Shown here in pieces: positions 7,240 to 7,832 of a stretch of DNA of 7,832 bases; within the stretch, counting starts at the first letter, position 1; each line of letters starts with the position of its first letter. The stretch lies in NCBI GenBank assembly GCA_947455805.1, contig CANGSN010000127.1, positions 1 through 7,832 of the forward strand, in the 5' to 3' direction. This DNA is from Planctomycetota bacterium. GTDB lineage: Bacteria; Planctomycetota; UBA1135; UBA2386. The notes beneath the pieces were generated by a model that made no database searches, had not been told where the DNA came from, and worked only from the letters and a program-made list of their open reading frames with translations. The position numbers and the translations under genes were made by a program.

Positions 7240-7304
7240 TGACCGACAGCACGAGCGGGACGCCGGGCCCGGTGTCACACCGGTTCGCGATCCGCTGTCG
7301 GTCA
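7240..7304 (-). other. Nested inverted repeats in the gap between the two minus-strand genes
   Basis: A perfect 11-bp inverted repeat, TGACCGACAGC (7240-7250) and GCTGTCGGTCA (7294-7304), encloses nearly the whole intergenic gap. The distal arm begins with the stop codon of the TPR gene. The proximal arm ends 8 bases before the start codon at 7231. Inside lies a second perfect stem, CCGGTG (7269-7274) with CACCGG (7278-7283), and an overlapping palindrome CCGGGCCCGG (7263-7272). In RNA this could fold as a branched structure acting as terminator, processing signal or leader element. No U-tract is present. Confidence 0.4.
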
Positions 7305-7832
7305 GCGGCCGAGCAGCGCCTGGAAGCGCGGGTCGTCGCGCAGGGGCGCGTAGAGCGGGTCTGTCGCCGTGATGCGCAGGCCCTGCTTCTGGGCTGCGGC
7401 CAGCAGGTCGAGCACTTCCGTGTGCAGGGCTGCGTGTTGTTCCTCCGGCATCGCCGCTGCACAGCGCAGCAGGTCGCGGGCGGCGCGCCCGACGTGGTTG
7501 GCGCCGCCGAACGTGGCCAGCTCGCGCGCGACCTTCGCCAGGGCCGGCCAGTCGCCGAGCTCGCGCAGGTCCACGGCCAGCGACATCAGGTGGAAGCCGA
7601 GCTGCGTCTGGGCGAAGGTGTCGCCGGCATCGAGGCTCAGCACGAACCGCTGGTCGGCGCAGGCTTGCTCCATCAGCGCGCGCGACTCGGCCCAGCGCTG
7701 CTCGTCGTGCAGCAGCAGCGTCAGCAGGTTGGCGGTCATGCCGCGTTGCCGCCGCACCGCCGGTTCCTCCGGATAGTCGCGCACCAGCGCGTCGAGCAGC
7801 CGAAGGGCGTCGCGGGCGTCGCGTTCGGTGCC
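7302..7832 (-). CDS. C-terminal part of a TPR-repeat protein (incomplete, 176 aa visible)
   Basis: The frame is open to the right edge, so the start lies outside the window. An internal GTG at 7784 is not the true start because helical repeat sequence continues upstream of it (GTERDARDALRLLDALVRDY). Visible residues 6-60 and 70-125 show helix pairs of tetratricopeptide type, such as ALRLLDALVRDYPEEP, NLLTLLLHDEQRWAESRALM and LGFHLMSLAVDLRELGDWP. The end, TDPLYAPLRDDPRFQALLGR, resembles the C-terminal signature of planctomycete and myxobacterial TPR proteins, often fused to N-terminal serine/threonine kinases. The kinase part, if any, is outside this window, so only 'TPR protein' is supported. 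Its role would be protein-protein interaction in the cytoplasm or at the membrane. The gene ends CGC-TGA, and its stop codon sits in an 11-bp inverted repeat. Confidence 0.8.
   Translation of the reverse strand, partial: GTERDARDALRLLDALVRDYPEEPAVRRQRGMTANLLTLLLHDEQRWAESRALMEQACADQRFVLSLDAGDTFAQTQLGFHLMSLAVDLRELGDWPALAKVARELATFGGANHVGRAARDLLRCAAAMPEEQHAALHTEVLDLLAAAQKQGLRITATDPLYAPLRDDPRFQALLGR

Noticed and set aside
5402..7372. Long plus-strand open frame (656 codons) opposite the minus-strand gene
   Set aside because: Its product is Arg/Ala/Val-rich with no motif, typical of antisense frames in GC-rich DNA. The minus strand has a signal peptide and repeated domains.
7232..7462. Upstream extension of the 740-aa gene to 7462
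   Set aside because: The extension overlaps the TPR gene, is rich in Arg and Cys, and would bury the signal peptide. ATG 7231 is better.

Overview
The window is very GC-rich and looks like a chromosomal segment of a planctomycete (Planctomycetota). The lineage call is an inference. It rests on two large exported proteins that share a C-terminal beta-rich module seen in planctomycete secretomes, on a TPR protein tail of the kind found there, and on weak or absent Shine-Dalgarno sequences before most genes.

Left edge (1-347): no credible protein gene. A minus-strand tRNA-Val(UAC)-like sequence (about 157-217) has perfect D and anticodon arms but no canonical T arm. Three perfect hairpins follow it in its transcription direction. 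A dyad (264-285) lies between it and the next gene.

Plus-strand block (348-4986): a small lipoprotein gene (348-998). Next is a broken remnant (1163-1929) in which the start of a DUF692/MNIO (BufB-like) gene is joined, after a frameshift, to the second half of a DUF2063/HvfC (BufC-like) gene. An exported alpha/beta hydrolase with a visible Ser-Asp-His triad follows (1964-3379). Last is an M20-family metallopeptidase (3475-4986) with an unusual lysine/alanine/proline-rich C-terminal tail. Two independent 14-bp perfect tandem duplications lie 365 bp apart. One spans the lipoprotein stop codon and the other causes the DUF692 frameshift.

Minus-strand block (5009-7832): a 740-residue exported protein with propeller-like repeats, convergent with the peptidase. 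Upstream of it is the C-terminal part of a TPR-type protein that runs off the right edge. The convergent stop codons share one imperfect hairpin (4981-5014). The gap between the two minus-strand genes is closed by an 11-bp inverted repeat that includes a stop codon.

The intact genes look like independent cell-envelope or secreted functions (lipoprotein, secreted hydrolase, peptidase, secreted beta protein) rather than one pathway. I see no convincing new multi-gene system. The items most worth a second look are the DUF692/HvfC relic with its 14-bp duplication, the T-armless tRNA with its hairpin array, the histone-H1-like tail on the peptidase, and the C-terminal module shared by the two secreted proteins.
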